A DNA stretch of 64,000 nucleotides, taken from contig DXLP01000005.1 in NCBI GenBank assembly GCA_019414645.1, positions 16,819-80,818 of the forward strand. Reading direction: 5' to 3'. Positions 50,307-59,339 of this stretch are shown here, piece after piece (within the stretch, counting starts at the first letter, position 1; every line of letters starts with the position of its first letter). A model generated the notes under the pieces. That model saw nothing but the letters and a program-made list of their open reading frames with translations, had not been told where the DNA came from and made no database searches. Made by a program: the position numbers and the translations under genes. Origin of the DNA: Collinsella sp. (GTDB taxonomy: Bacteria > Actinomycetota > Coriobacteriia > Coriobacteriales > Coriobacteriaceae).

Positions 50307-51773
50307 ATGCCGCGACATAAGCCTTTTGAATTGGATTTAAAATTGACAAACATTTTTTCAACCGAGGAGCGGGGAGGTATCGCCGGAAACCTGGCATACG
50401 CCGTTGTAGCTCAGGGAATAGGCCTGCTCTCGAGCATTCTGACGTCCCTGGTGCTTCCCAAGTTTTTGGGCGTGGAGGACTACGCGTACTGGCAGCTGTT
50501 CTTGCTGTACTCATCGTACTCTGGGTTTGCCCTGCTTGGACTCAATGACGGCATTTACCTGCGTCTCGGCGGAAAGCGCTACTCGGAGGTCAATCACGGG
50601 GAGTTGAAAGCGCAGCAGTGTGTCGTCGCAGCCTCGCAGCTGTTAGTTGCTGCCTGTTGCCTGGCCGCCGTCCTCGCCGCTGGTTTCGAACCATACCGGT
50701 CCCTCGTGCTCGCGCTGTGCGTTTTTTTCGGATTGCTCACAAACCTGACCCAGTGTCTGCGCTATGTGTTCCAATGCACGAACCTCACGCGTATCTCATC
50801 ACTCGCCGACCTATTCTCCAAGGGACTTTTCGTCGCGTTCATGATGACGGTTCTCCTCGCGGGCGTTAACTCATCGCTGCCGTTTATCTTGGGCTACATA
50901 GCCTGCCAGGCGTTGGCGCTTCTGTATGTACTCATCTGCGCTAGGAGCACCCTACGCAGCAAGGCGGCGTTCAAGGGCGTGCTGCGCACATGCGCCGCCG
51001 ACGTACGGGCAGGTCTGAAAGTCATGGTAGCCTACTACGCCGACTCGCTGATTGTTGGCTTCACTCGTATGTTGACAGACTGGCAACTGGGGCTTACGGC
51101 CTTTGGCAAGTTGTCACTGTCTTTCTCGTTGACGAACTTCGTTCTGGGTTTTATCGGGCAAGTGTCAATGGTGGCGTTCCCCGTGCTCAAGCGTTTGGAC
51201 GCCGAGGGGCAGAGGGAGAAGTACCTTGCCATTAGGCTGCTGCTGCACACGGCTCTTCCCTGTGCGTACCTTCTCTATGTGCCTGCGAAACTGGTGCTGG
51301 GGCTGTGGCTTCCGGCATACAGTAAGAGCCTAGTTTACCTGGCTCTTACTATGCCTCTGTGTGTCTATAGCTGCAAGGCGAACCTGCTGTTCAATACCTA
51401 CCTTAAGATAGGGCGACGCGAGGGAACACTGTGCACGGTGAACGTTGCTGCCATGATCTTGAACGCGGTGCTGGCCCTTGCGAGCATCGTTGGCTTGGCG
51501 AGTGTGGAGCTGGCGACATGCGGGATTGTGGCCTCGGTGGCGCTGCGCGACCTGGCTTTCGAGTTAATCATATCGCGCAGGTTTGGAAATCCCGTGGTGC
51601 ACTTCTGTGTTTCGGAGGCCCTGATTACCGCAGGGTTCATGACGGCGTCGTGGTTTTTGGGCGCGTGGAGCTGGCCTGTGGTGCTGCTGATGCTGGTCGC
51701 ATACCTATGGTGCGATAGAGACGGCGTAAGGCTGGTTGTAACGGGGGCGAGAAAGAGGCTCGGGCGTGGGTGA
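50307..51773 (+). CDS. Polysaccharide flippase (Wzx/MATE-like)
   Basis: Moves lipid-linked repeat units across the membrane. The 488 residues form 12-14 hydrophobic helices starting with GGIAGNLAYAVVAQGIGLLSS, FLGVEDYAYWQLF and SSYSGFALLGLNDGI, typical of the RfbX/Wzx branch of the MOP superfamily. The first 17 residues are polar. The ribosome site before ATG 50307 is weak; a later in-frame start is possible. Together with the polymerase it indicates a Wzx/Wzy-dependent pathway. Confidence 0.87.
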   Translation: MPRHKPFELDLKLTNIFSTEERGGIAGNLAYAVVAQGIGLLSSILTSLVLPKFLGVEDYAYWQLFLLYSSYSGFALLGLNDGIYLRLGGKRYSEVNHGELKAQQCVVAASQLLVAACCLAAVLAAGFEPYRSLVLALCVFFGLLTNLTQCLRYVFQCTNLTRISSLADLFSKGLFVAFMMTVLLAGVNSSLPFILGYIACQALALLYVLICARSTLRSKAAFKGVLRTCAADVRAGLKVMVAYYADSLIVGFTRMLTDWQLGLTAFGKLSLSFSLTNFVLGFIGQVSMVAFPVLKRLDAEGQREKYLAIRLLLHTALPCAYLLYVPAKLVLGLWLPAYSKSLVYLALTMPLCVYSCKANLLFNTYLKIGRREGTLCTVNVAAMILNAVLALASIVGLASVELATCGIVASVALRDLAFELIISRRFGNPVVHFCVSEALITAGFMTASWFLGAWSWPVVLLMLVAYLWCDRDGVRLVVTGARKRLGRG

Positions 51774-52790
51774 GTTTGCGATGACCAAGGAGCGGGAGCT
51801 TGAACTCACGGGACCCGTGAAGGCGCTGGCGATGCTCGTCATTGTCTTGTATCATGCATGCGCTATCTACGGCGGGGTCTGGTTCGGCGAGCCCGCTACG
51901 CCGTGCCCCGCGCTGGGCGTATTTATTCAGTGGCTCTCCACCATGCATGTGCCGCTGTTTCTTCTTGTCTCCGGCTACATTTGGGCGTACATCAAAATGG
52001 AGACGGACAAATATGACGATGCGTGCGTAGTTCTCAAGAAGAAAGCCAAACGCCTGCTCGTGCCTTACCTCTTTGCGGGTGTCGTGTGGGCGGGTCCTGT
52101 CTACTGTTTCTTTTATGGTCCTGTCTCGACTGTCGAGTCGTTTGTTCTCGGCAATAACCCCTCGCAGCTGTGGTTCCTGCTGGCGTTGTTCTGGATGTTC
52201 GTGTTCGTCGAACTGATGTGGCGCATTAGGCCAGCCTTGTTGTGTAAACGGCCGACGCTGTTAGCATCGGCCGTTGTTGCTTACATCTTCGCACGCGCCG
52301 TGTACACGCTGCCTCTCGACCTGTTTCAAATGGCACGGGCCTTCGACTACTTCCCGTGTTTCCTACTTGGCGCGTTGCTGAGACAGACCGACACGTCTCG
52401 CTTCTGGCGAATAAAGCCCGCAGCGCTATTTGCGGCCGATGTCGCACTGTTCGTGGCGTGGTACGTCTGCAGCGCCTCGGGGGGGCTCTCGGGGCGGCCT
52501 CGAAAGTCCTACTGTTTATTTTGAGGCTTGTGGGTCCGCTTGTACTCCTGTCGATCTTCGGACACGCCGAGTGGCTGATAGACAAGGTTCACGGAAGCCT
52601 ATTCGAGAAACACAGCTTCGGAGTGTACCTGTTTCACCAGCAGGTTGACTGGATTCTGCTGAGCCTCATCAACGTACCTGGTGTTCCGCCTTTGGCGATA
52701 GTTGTGACGCTATTTTTCATATCCCTCACTGTGAGTTTGGCGATTAGCATCGTGCTCAAGCGATGGAAGGTAACGGCCAAACTGCTCTGA
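51766..52790 (+). pseudogene. Acyltransferase-3 (OafA-like), split by a frameshift at a poly-G tract
   Basis: Integral membrane O-acyltransferase of the acyltransferase-3 family, expected to decorate the polysaccharide. The first reading frame (51766-52524) gives GPVKALAMLVIVLYHACAIYGG, HVPLFLLVSGYIWAY and several helices, then runs into an unnatural ending. The continuation is in the next frame, from about 52486 to 52790 (ALGAASKVLLFILRLVGPLV, HSFGVYLFHQQVDWI and more helices). The break falls on G7 at 52479-52485; eight G residues would rejoin the two parts into about 341 residues. Either switched off by slippage or an assembly error. ATG 51781 is an alternative start. Confidence 0.85.
52479..52485 (+). 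repeat. Poly-G7 tract at the frame break of the acyltransferase
   Basis: Seven G residues between codons for SAS and ALGAASK. One more would restore the whole reading frame. Confidence 0.88.
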
Positions 52791-53245
52791 GACGTTGCGG
52801 TAGATAAGAGGCTCTCGTAACTAATTCGTTATTCGGTATAGACAGCATTCATTTTTGCGATAACCGCCTTAGTCTTGCCTCGTACTTTGGTCCCTTGGAC
52901 GCGATCGGCATATCTCATAGGGCGTCGGTGATTTCGGGCATATAGGATTCGAGAACGCTAGCAATAAAATGCAGCTTACGGTTTTTTCTGGTTCCTCGGA
53001 TTCTATTTGCTTCAGCGCCTTTAGAAGGCAATTGCCAATGAGTCATGCGCATGATGCAGCAGGTCCTTCTGGGGCTTGCTGCATCATTCGGTTTACACCG
53101 GCGTCGAACTCGACGCCGAAGGCGCGCTGCCGATCGCGTCGGAAGTGTTGGTGTAAGGTGACGCCCTTGCGTCCGCTTAACGAAGATCGGCCCTCGTTCT
53201 AGATTCGGAAATCACCACAACAGCTGTTTCTAGGAAAGGAAGAAT
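52791..53245. other. Gene-poor stretch past the polysaccharide locus, with hairpin and epimerase scrap
   Basis: Contains an 11-bp perfect inverted repeat ATGATGCAGCA/TGCTGCATCAT (53051-53061 and 53077-53087). A minus-strand open frame of 43 codons (52915-53046, MTHWQLPSKGAEANRIRGTR onward) without a clear ribosome site is also present. I recognise nothing else. Confidence 0.5.
53055..53156 (+). pseudogene. Decayed 3' end of a UDP-GlcNAc 2-epimerase gene
   Basis: The frame GLLHHSVYTGVELDAEGALP followed by a stop matches the last part of capG (GLLQAVHTAVELDAEGSLPE) except for small changes and one extra residue. There is no start and no other part of the enzyme. It is a leftover of a second capG-like gene. 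Confidence 0.7.
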
Positions 53246-53251
53246 ACCGCT

Positions 53252-53494
53252 ACGCAAATCTTCTTTGACTCGACGCTGGACATGCTCGCCATGCCCTGGT
53301 TCGACGGCGGCGCCATCAACATGCGCGACCTGCTCAGGCGCCTTGCCGAGCAAGTAATGTACGATTGGCTGGTCGCCGTGGTCGACCAGCCGTGCGGAGG
53401 TGGGACGAACAGCCGCAACGGCAACCGTGAGAGGTTGCTCGCAACCTCCGTCGGCGCGCCGACGGAGCGCATCCCGAAGCTGCGCTCCGTCTAA
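53252..53494 (+). pseudogene. IS256-family transposase N-terminal fragment
   Basis: The frame contains MLAMPWFDGGAINMRDLL, then NSRNGNRERLLATSVG and RIPKLRSV, matching the N-terminal part of IS256/Mutator transposases (RNGYRER...VPKLR). It stops right after KLRSV, before any of the catalytic DDE region. A remnant only. Confidence 0.7.
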
Positions 53495-53749
53495 TTCCGC
53501 GCGAGCTCCATCAAGGGCGTCATGAAGCGCATGAAGGCCAAGGGCGTGCCCGTGGTGGTCTACGAGCCCACGCTGGACGCGCCAGAGTTCTTCGGCTCCG
53601 AGGTGACCCACGACCTGGAGGCCTTCAAGGCCGGCTACAACGTGATCGTCGCCAACCGCTGGAGCGACGAGCCCGCGGATGTGGCGGACAAGGTGTATAC
53701 GATGGATCTGTTTAAGCGCTTCCAGTGCGACGGTGGCAAGTCGAGGTAA
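53495..53749 (+). pseudogene. 3' fragment of UDP-glucose 6-dehydrogenase
   Basis: The open frame FRASSIKGVMKRMKAKGVPV, VVYEPTLDAPEFFGSEVT and AGYNVIVANRWSDEPADV matches the C-terminal UDP-binding domain of Ugd. The NAD-binding and catalytic parts are missing. It starts directly after the transposase scrap, so the gene was probably cut by an insertion and the rest was lost. Confidence 0.8.
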
Positions 53750-54124
53750 GCCGGTCCGTCGGATCCCGCGTCCTCCAGCACAGCCGCGTACGGTAGTTCG
53801 TTCGATTTATATTCAATTAGGCACACCATCCGAAATATCCGCTTACTGCGCCTCGGGCGCTCATATTGAATCGCGGATGAGCTTGCATCCTGGCGATGGC
53901 CGAACGCGGTGCCAAGCATTCTCCCGGTACCGTTCCTCTGATGTGCGGCATGAGGGTTCGTGTTGCTCGTTTGTACCGGGGCGGCAGAACGACTACATGA
54001 CATCGAGTTGCGCCGTTTGAGGTCACCATAATGGTTATCGAGGTGACTGACGGGAATTCGCCACGGAGAAACGGAAAGGCTTTCTGATCCTGATCAAGCA
54101 GGTTCGGAACTACCGTCATTGGAA
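53750..54124. other. Intergenic stretch, nothing recognised
   Basis: Open frames exist on both strands (for example minus 53817-54119) but none has a convincing start, codon pattern or family motif. Probably decayed DNA. Confidence 0.5.
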
Positions 54125-56170
54125 CTATTCTGACTCAGCATCACAGACAGTTTCATGCTTCTTTGCGATCAACTTCTTTGCAAGTTCGAAGACACTTTCG
54201 TCGTAATATGGCCAATCTACGAAGTTTTCGAGGTACCCGCGGCCCGTTTTGGCCGACAGCTCATCGTTTATCTTGAGTGTAATCGCGACGAGCAAGGTCA
54301 GCATGCGATAGTAATCGGATCTAATGTTCTCCGCATCAGGGTCGGCGATCGGTGAATGCGCATGGTCGTATCTGTTCCTGAGACCCTGTGAGTTGGGGAA
54401 AGAGGCGTCGTTGAACATGTAATCGAGATATGCAGCCTCGTCGGGTGTGAACAGCTTGCCGCAGTACGACAGCATTTCGTCTGAGACAAGGCCATCGATG
54501 AGCGCTAAATCACCGTCTCCGCATCCCCCAAGCGCAATTGCGCCATTATCCCAAACGGCTTTCAGACAAATTGAGCGAGGGGTTGGAGAGAGAGCGCCTG
54601 TTTCTTCGCACGCACTTACCAGCTGTCGGTCGACTAATTGCTGGAGTACCTCGGCGTACGCAGCATCAAAATCGTCGAAGGTGATCCTGGCATTCGTAAT
54701 CAAATCGAAGAAGCAACGAGCATGGTCGTTATGGCCTCTTCTGTATGTCAGCATGCACTGGTCGGAGAACAGATAGAATCCCCACCTGTTAAAGCAAGCT
54801 CCGTCGATTGCATATTTTTTCTCAGAGAGTGCGTTGAGGGTTCCAAAAGTTTTAAAGCTTTCATAAGGGAAATAGTCTCCGTCGATTTTTCCAATCCTCG
54901 AATATATTGAATAGGACTTAACGGCGCGCTCGATCTCTGGCCCTATCGACTTGCATTTGTCGAGCCACGAAGCTCCGCTTGACGGCAGCGCCAAGCTGAA
55001 ACCATTGATTGAGTACTCCTCTGCAAAATAAACGTTGTACGTCCATTCGAGTGCATCTTCGAGCCTTGTACCGCGGCTTTCGAGGAAATTCGCGTATGCG
55101 ACAACTTCGACATTGGCGAGAAATTCCCGCATGTTGGAGATCGTATTCATTCGGTATTCCCCCAGCACGCGGGACCCCAGCGTCGCAAGCAGGCCGCTCT
55201 CCTCATGGGAGTGAGCAGGCGCGGACATGAGACCGCATAGGTCTACTACGTCCAGTAGGTACCTGCAATTGTTCATAACGCTTGCATGGTCGGTGTATTT
55301 TCCGAGCCATGTTTCGCTAAAGCTGCAGGTTATGGTTAGGCCATCGACCTTTATACCCTTGCAAGCAATCTGTTCAGGGTCGATTTGCACCTCGGCTCCG
55401 TACTTAAGCCTAGTACCTTGCCGGAATATCGCAACCATAGCCTCATCGTGGGCGCGCTTTGCTCGCACCTTAACGTCCGGCGAGGGAGAGAATCTACATT
55501 TCGTAGCGCCAGAAGGCCAATTGAAAAGGACCTCCATGCAATTCGGGTTGGCGCGCTGGTCGTCGAGGTAGCCGGTCATTATCGAATCGAAGTCGCCTTG
55601 GGAAAGGCATTTAGGGAGGTAGATTACGTTCTGGCTCCTTGATTCTGTCGCGTACTCGTGGATGATCAGCTCCGCGGAATAATACGGATTGTCGATCAGT
55701 GATTTTCCTAGCTCTGTATCAAATAATTTGACGAGTTTGTCGTTCTCCAAGATAGAAGCTAAGCATTCGACATGTCGCGAGAGAAGTTCGTCAATTTCCT
55801 CGCCGGAGATCAGCGTCTCTGCGCCGCAGGCGTGCAGCAGGCTCCAGAACTGAGTGGCGTACTGAATCTCGACTTCCTCGTAAATATCGAGGATTCCCGA
55901 AGACTTGAGTGCCTCACTCGTATACTTGCAGGCGTTCGCGAAGAGCGCAGCGACGGCACTTGCGGCGTCGCCGACTTCAGCTTCCTTAAACAGTTCGGGG
56001 ACCGTTTCAAAAGTGAGCTTAAGCTGATGAGCCTCTATCGCGTCATTAATCGTCGCGATTTGAATGCGAGGACCCTCCTTCAGGATATGAAGACAACGGT
56101 CCATGAAAACTCCTGCAGCCCAGTCATTGCGGCCATAGGAAACAATCCTAGTGTGGTTGAAGTCTCGCAA
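54125..56170 (-). CDS. Large unknown protein with C-terminal HEPN-like motif
   Basis: 681 residues, no signal peptide or membrane segments, no family I can name for the bulk. Near the C-terminus (about 596-607) GLRNRYDHAHSP has the Rx4H pattern (R598, H603) of HEPN ribonuclease domains, followed by a helix-rich region (SDYYRMLTLLVAITLKINDEL), as in Apea/DUF4209-like HEPN proteins. HEPN proteins are frequent in abortive-infection and toxin systems, so a phage-defence role is possible. The start is a TTG at 56170 with AGAAAGG 6 nt upstream; the ATG of MDRCLHILKEG, with GGAG before it, is an alternative. The gene lies alone between decayed DNA and an AT-rich region. Confidence 0.75.
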   Translation of the reverse strand: MRDFNHTRIVSYGRNDWAAGVFMDRCLHILKEGPRIQIATINDAIEAHQLKLTFETVPELFKEAEVGDAASAVAALFANACKYTSEALKSSGILDIYEEVEIQYATQFWSLLHACGAETLISGEEIDELLSRHVECLASILENDKLVKLFDTELGKSLIDNPYYSAELIIHEYATESRSQNVIYLPKCLSQGDFDSIMTGYLDDQRANPNCMEVLFNWPSGATKCRFSPSPDVKVRAKRAHDEAMVAIFRQGTRLKYGAEVQIDPEQIACKGIKVDGLTITCSFSETWLGKYTDHASVMNNCRYLLDVVDLCGLMSAPAHSHEESGLLATLGSRVLGEYRMNTISNMREFLANVEVVAYANFLESRGTRLEDALEWTYNVYFAEEYSINGFSLALPSSGASWLDKCKSIGPEIERAVKSYSIYSRIGKIDGDYFPYESFKTFGTLNALSEKKYAIDGACFNRWGFYLFSDQCMLTYRRGHNDHARCFFDLITNARITFDDFDAAYAEVLQQLVDRQLVSACEETGALSPTPRSICLKAVWDNGAIALGGCGDGDLALIDGLVSDEMLSYCGKLFTPDEAAYLDYMFNDASFPNSQGLRNRYDHAHSPIADPDAENIRSDYYRMLTLLVAITLKINDELSAKTGRGYLENFVDWPYYDESVFELAKKLIAKKHETVCDAESE

Positions 56171-56427
56171 CGCTAGCCTTTCTCACGTAATGCTGACTGC
56201 ATAAGAATACCGCTGGTTCGGCCTCGTCGGTGGTCAACGATGGCGCGACGTAAAGTATTGCTTCGGCAAATTATCCGCCTCGCCATCCTCTTGGCCTCGA
56301 AGATGGGGTCGCCGATTTGAAGGAGAAACTATTGTCAGGCTAATTTCACATATATAGTCTGACCATTTCTTTTTATTGACATTACGCAAAAATCGCAATG
56401 TCAAATTGTGACTAGGAGTTATATCAG
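56171..56427. other. AT-rich divergent spacer
   Basis: 257 bases between two divergent unknown genes; richer in A and T than the core genome. Presumably holds both promoters, but I could not fix boxes with confidence. Confidence 0.4.
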
Positions 56428-57159
56428 ATGGTTTACGAATCCTGTTATTGGAAAGATGACTTACGATCATACGCAACAGAATTACGGGACTTTTCCACTT
56501 GTACCACTCTGGAAGACGAGTACCGTGATTATCGCCTGGAAAAGGCTCTCCTGTTGTCCGCCTTTACCGTTCGCTTACTCTTGGATGCAAATAAGCTAAG
56601 CGACGGCATCGGTTCGCTTTACCTAAAGGTCGACTTATATCCTGCAAAGAAGGAAGCCCAAAAAGACATCTCGCCCTTGAACAAACGCTTTATTGATGAA
56701 CGATATTTCGACTTAACTAAATCCACATCTTCATCCATTTCCTTACGACAACTCACGAACCAACTAATTCATTCCGCGGTCGTTGTTATGTTTTCATATG
56801 ATGAATCAGATTGCGTGCTTGGCTTTTTTGTTGTCTCTGACAAGGACTATGAAAAGCACTTGTGCTATTGCGGCCTGAAGGAGTGGATAAGCGTAGTGGA
56901 TGCTGTTGCGGCTGATGATGTTGTCTCCGCTCGGATATGGAAGGACCCGAAAACTGGGAAATGGAAAACCGTAAAGCTAGCCGCAGCTGATTTAAAAGAT
57001 ACGGACTCCATCCCGAACCATTTTGATTACGGAGCGCTTGGCTCAGAGACCCTTGAGGCTATTCGCGAAGGAGAGGCGTTCTTGGCAACGGGGGAGCCCA
57101 GTCGCCTTGACAACGCCGTCGATTCTATCAATGCATCTCTAGAAAATTCCGAAGCCTAA
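56428..57159 (+). CDS. Unknown soluble protein, 243 residues
   Basis: Not assigned to a named family. The N-terminal half is helical with YWKDDLRSYATELRDF and RLEKALLLSAFTVRLLLDANKLSD; the middle has SLRQLTNQLIHSAVVVMFSY, then beta-rich GFFVVSDKDYEKHLCYCGLKEW. Proteins with this LRQLTNQLIHS-type helix occur as scattered accessory genes, often beside mobile DNA. AGGAG 10 nt before the ATG supports the start. Codons are AT-richer than in the core genome, suggesting acquisition. Divergent from the HEPN-like gene, so the two could form a unit, but this is a guess. Confidence 0.7.
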   Translation: MVYESCYWKDDLRSYATELRDFSTCTTLEDEYRDYRLEKALLLSAFTVRLLLDANKLSDGIGSLYLKVDLYPAKKEAQKDISPLNKRFIDERYFDLTKSTSSSISLRQLTNQLIHSAVVVMFSYDESDCVLGFFVVSDKDYEKHLCYCGLKEWISVVDAVAADDVVSARIWKDPKTGKWKTVKLAAADLKDTDSIPNHFDYGALGSETLEAIREGEAFLATGEPSRLDNAVDSINASLENSEA

Positions 57160-57352
57160 GGTATTTTGATTTGCCATCTTGACGATATCCAATTTCCTTT
57201 CACCGATTAGCAAAACGATTTACACCTAATTATTGTCACTGTTCAGGGGTATTTCCTTTGTTTGTGCCTTGATCTCGCTAAACTAATAGCTGCTGCTACC
57301 AGCGCATTTTCTGGTGCACATTCTATTGGCTCCTGCGAAGATCGGAGCGGGT

Positions 57353-58459
57353 ATGTTTGCTGCCGAGTCCCACACCAGCCGTCATTACATTGCGATTGTT
57401 GCCATGGCCTGCCTATGCGTTTTGCTGGGCGGGCCTTCTTATGCCGCGGGCGCGGAGAGCCTCATCATCGCGGGCGCGACGTACTACGAGCCGGGCGTGT
57501 CGGGCCCCGGCTGGGCTTGGACCGATGCCGACCACCTGGAGCTTAACGGCTACGCGGGCGAGGCCATCGGCGCCGAGGGCGACCTGGTGCTCACGCTTAC
57601 AGGGCAAAACTCCGTGACGGAGTCGCATGCGCCCGATGCGGACATCACGCTGTGCGGCATGGAGGTGTGGGGCAACCTGACGCTTCGCGGTACCGGGACC
57701 CTGACGGCGACGGGCTCGCAGTGCGGGATCCACGCCTCGCAGGCGCTTGTGGTGGACGGATGCACCGTCGACGCCCGGGCGGACGGGGCCGACGTCACGG
57801 ACGAGGCCGTGGCCGGCGTGATCGCCGGCGACATGGCCGTGCGCGGTGGCGGGCGCGTCGTTGCCGCGAGCACCGGGTCCGGAGCGGGCGTGCGCGCTTA
57901 TGGCGTGTATCTGCAGGACTTAGGCCTTGGCGATGGGGCGGCCGGCTGTCGGCTTTCCGTCGATGCCTCGTGGCTCGATGCGGCAGGTACCGATGGCGGC
58001 GTCGCGTGCTTGGGCGGCTCGCTTGTGTCCGCACGGTTTGTGACGCCTGCCGGCGGGGCCTTTGGTGCTGACGGCGTGGTGAATGCTGCCGGTGCGATGG
58101 CACCGCATGTGGTGGTTGAGCCCGATGCCGCCACGCCACCGGCAGGGGAGACCGATGGAGACGACGTGCCTGGATGCGGGGAGGGTAAACCAGATGGTAG
58201 TGCCGGCCCTGCTGCAGGGCAGCCCGGTGCGGGGCCGACGACGGATCCAACGGTGAAACCTGCGGCCACGTCGCCCAAAACAAACATAACGATCAAGACG
58301 ACGGTGACCAAGACCACAGTGCCTGCGTCCTCTAAGCCTAAAGCCACCAGCACGACCGCAACGACACTCCCCAAGACCGCCGACAGCGACTGGATTGCCG
58401 CTTCCGTAACGCTTTTCCTTCTGGGAACAACGCTCCTGGCTGCCGCATTTCGCTGCTAA
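57353..58459 (+). CDS. Secreted beta-helix-like surface protein with LPKTA sorting signal
   Basis: 368 residues from ATG 57353 (GGAG upstream; the in-frame GTG at 57314 would add 13 residues). An N-terminal signal peptide (hydrophobic CLCVLLGG, cleavage near SYA-AGA) is followed by a repeated beta-strand region with patterns such as DLVLTLTGQNSV, GNLTLRGTGTLTATGSQCGI and DMAVRGGGRVVAAST. This is like the carbohydrate-binding right-handed-helix domains of gut surface proteins. A Pro/Thr/Lys spacer then leads to LPKTAD, a helix (SDWIAASVTLFLLGTTLLAAAF) and a final Arg-Cys. LPKTA in place of LPxTG suggests anchoring by a sortase. GC-rich again, unlike its upstream neighbour. Confidence 0.8.
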   Translation: MFAAESHTSRHYIAIVAMACLCVLLGGPSYAAGAESLIIAGATYYEPGVSGPGWAWTDADHLELNGYAGEAIGAEGDLVLTLTGQNSVTESHAPDADITLCGMEVWGNLTLRGTGTLTATGSQCGIHASQALVVDGCTVDARADGADVTDEAVAGVIAGDMAVRGGGRVVAASTGSGAGVRAYGVYLQDLGLGDGAAGCRLSVDASWLDAAGTDGGVACLGGSLVSARFVTPAGGAFGADGVVNAAGAMAPHVVVEPDAATPPAGETDGDDVPGCGEGKPDGSAGPAAGQPGAGPTTDPTVKPAATSPKTNITIKTTVTKTTVPASSKPKATSTTATTLPKTADSDWIAASVTLFLLGTTLLAAAFRC

Positions 58460-58655
58460 GGCCCCGTTTAAGTGAGACCAGAGAGGGATGAATGCAGCTA
58501 TTGCAGAAGTCTTTAGCCTACTACTAAATCAATTTCTTAGAGATTGGTGCCGTATCAGCCATCGCTGCGACGGCACTATTTTGTTCAGCTCGACTGCCTC
58601 TCGATCCATTACCGATGTTGAGCCTTACACCCCATCTGCCAGAGCGATAAGATAA

Positions 58656-58683
58656 TTGCAATCCAAATGCTACCGTTTATAAA
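58656..58683 (+). promoter_or_regulatory. Promoter before the GIY-YIG gene cluster
   Basis: TTGCAA at 58656 and TATAAA at 58678 with a 16-nt spacer, 42 nt before the ATG at 58726. Confidence 0.5.
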
Positions 58684-58725
58684 GCTTCATTTGGACCCAA
58701 TTGCCTATATCACTGGAGTCATAAC

Positions 58726-59316
58726 ATGAGGAACTACTATCAAATCAAAACCGTCGCATCGGCCCCTCCAAGGAGGCTCATCCCGATCGGAAAAGTCATC
58801 AGCGTTACTGGGCTTGTATTGGCAATTGTCAGTTTCTTTTCCGCTCTGCCATCGAGTGCCAACATATATGGCTCGCTTTCTTTTACTTTCTTACTCCTTG
58901 GCTTATTCTTTTTTGTGGACGGGCTCTTTCTTGTTATTACTGCATCAAGGCAACAAGAGAATCTACTAGGGCTACGCCAATCGCTCCTAGAAGATGATCC
59001 TCAAATCGCCGCGAGCGCCGAAGAGTTTATGTCTCAGCGAAAGGCCCTGACACAGCAAGGCGAAATTACTGGCATCTTCATTGTCCATAATGCAACCAAA
59101 GATCTGTACTACGTAGGCCAAAGCGCAAAGGCAATTGATCGAGCGGCCATACAGTTTCTCGGTAGGGGCAATTGCGATGTGTATGCCGATTACAAGTACG
59201 GTGACTCATTCAACGTGCGAATAATCCAGCTGTCGGAAAGCGGCTACGAAAGTCTCAATGAGCTAAAACGCGCAGCGATACAAGCGCTCGAGGCTGCTGG
59301 CGAGGAGCTTTATTAA
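58726..59316 (+). CDS. Membrane-anchored GIY-YIG-like protein
   Basis: 196 residues. Two transmembrane helices (about 23-45 and 51-72) are followed by a cytoplasmic domain that resembles GIY-YIG nucleases: GIF at 116-118, YYVG at 128-131, an Arg at 139 (AIDRA) and a C-terminal Glu at 169 (SLNELKRAA). These occupy the positions of the two tyrosine motifs, the catalytic Arg and the metal-binding Glu, with Phe replacing the first Tyr. Anchoring such a domain to the membrane is unusual. A TTGCAA/TATAAA promoter lies upstream. Followed by two genes in the same direction. Confidence 0.7.
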   Translation: MRNYYQIKTVASAPPRRLIPIGKVISVTGLVLAIVSFFSALPSSANIYGSLSFTFLLLGLFFFVDGLFLVITASRQQENLLGLRQSLLEDDPQIAASAEEFMSQRKALTQQGEITGIFIVHNATKDLYYVGQSAKAIDRAAIQFLGRGNCDVYADYKYGDSFNVRIIQLSESGYESLNELKRAAIQALEAAGEELY

Positions 59317-59339
59317 GGGCGACTGTTAGGATTAATGCA

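Noticed and set aside
53177..54003. Minus-strand frames over the Ugd and transposase fragments
   Set aside because: The plus-strand reading shows recognisable protein remnants; the minus frames have no motifs or good starts.
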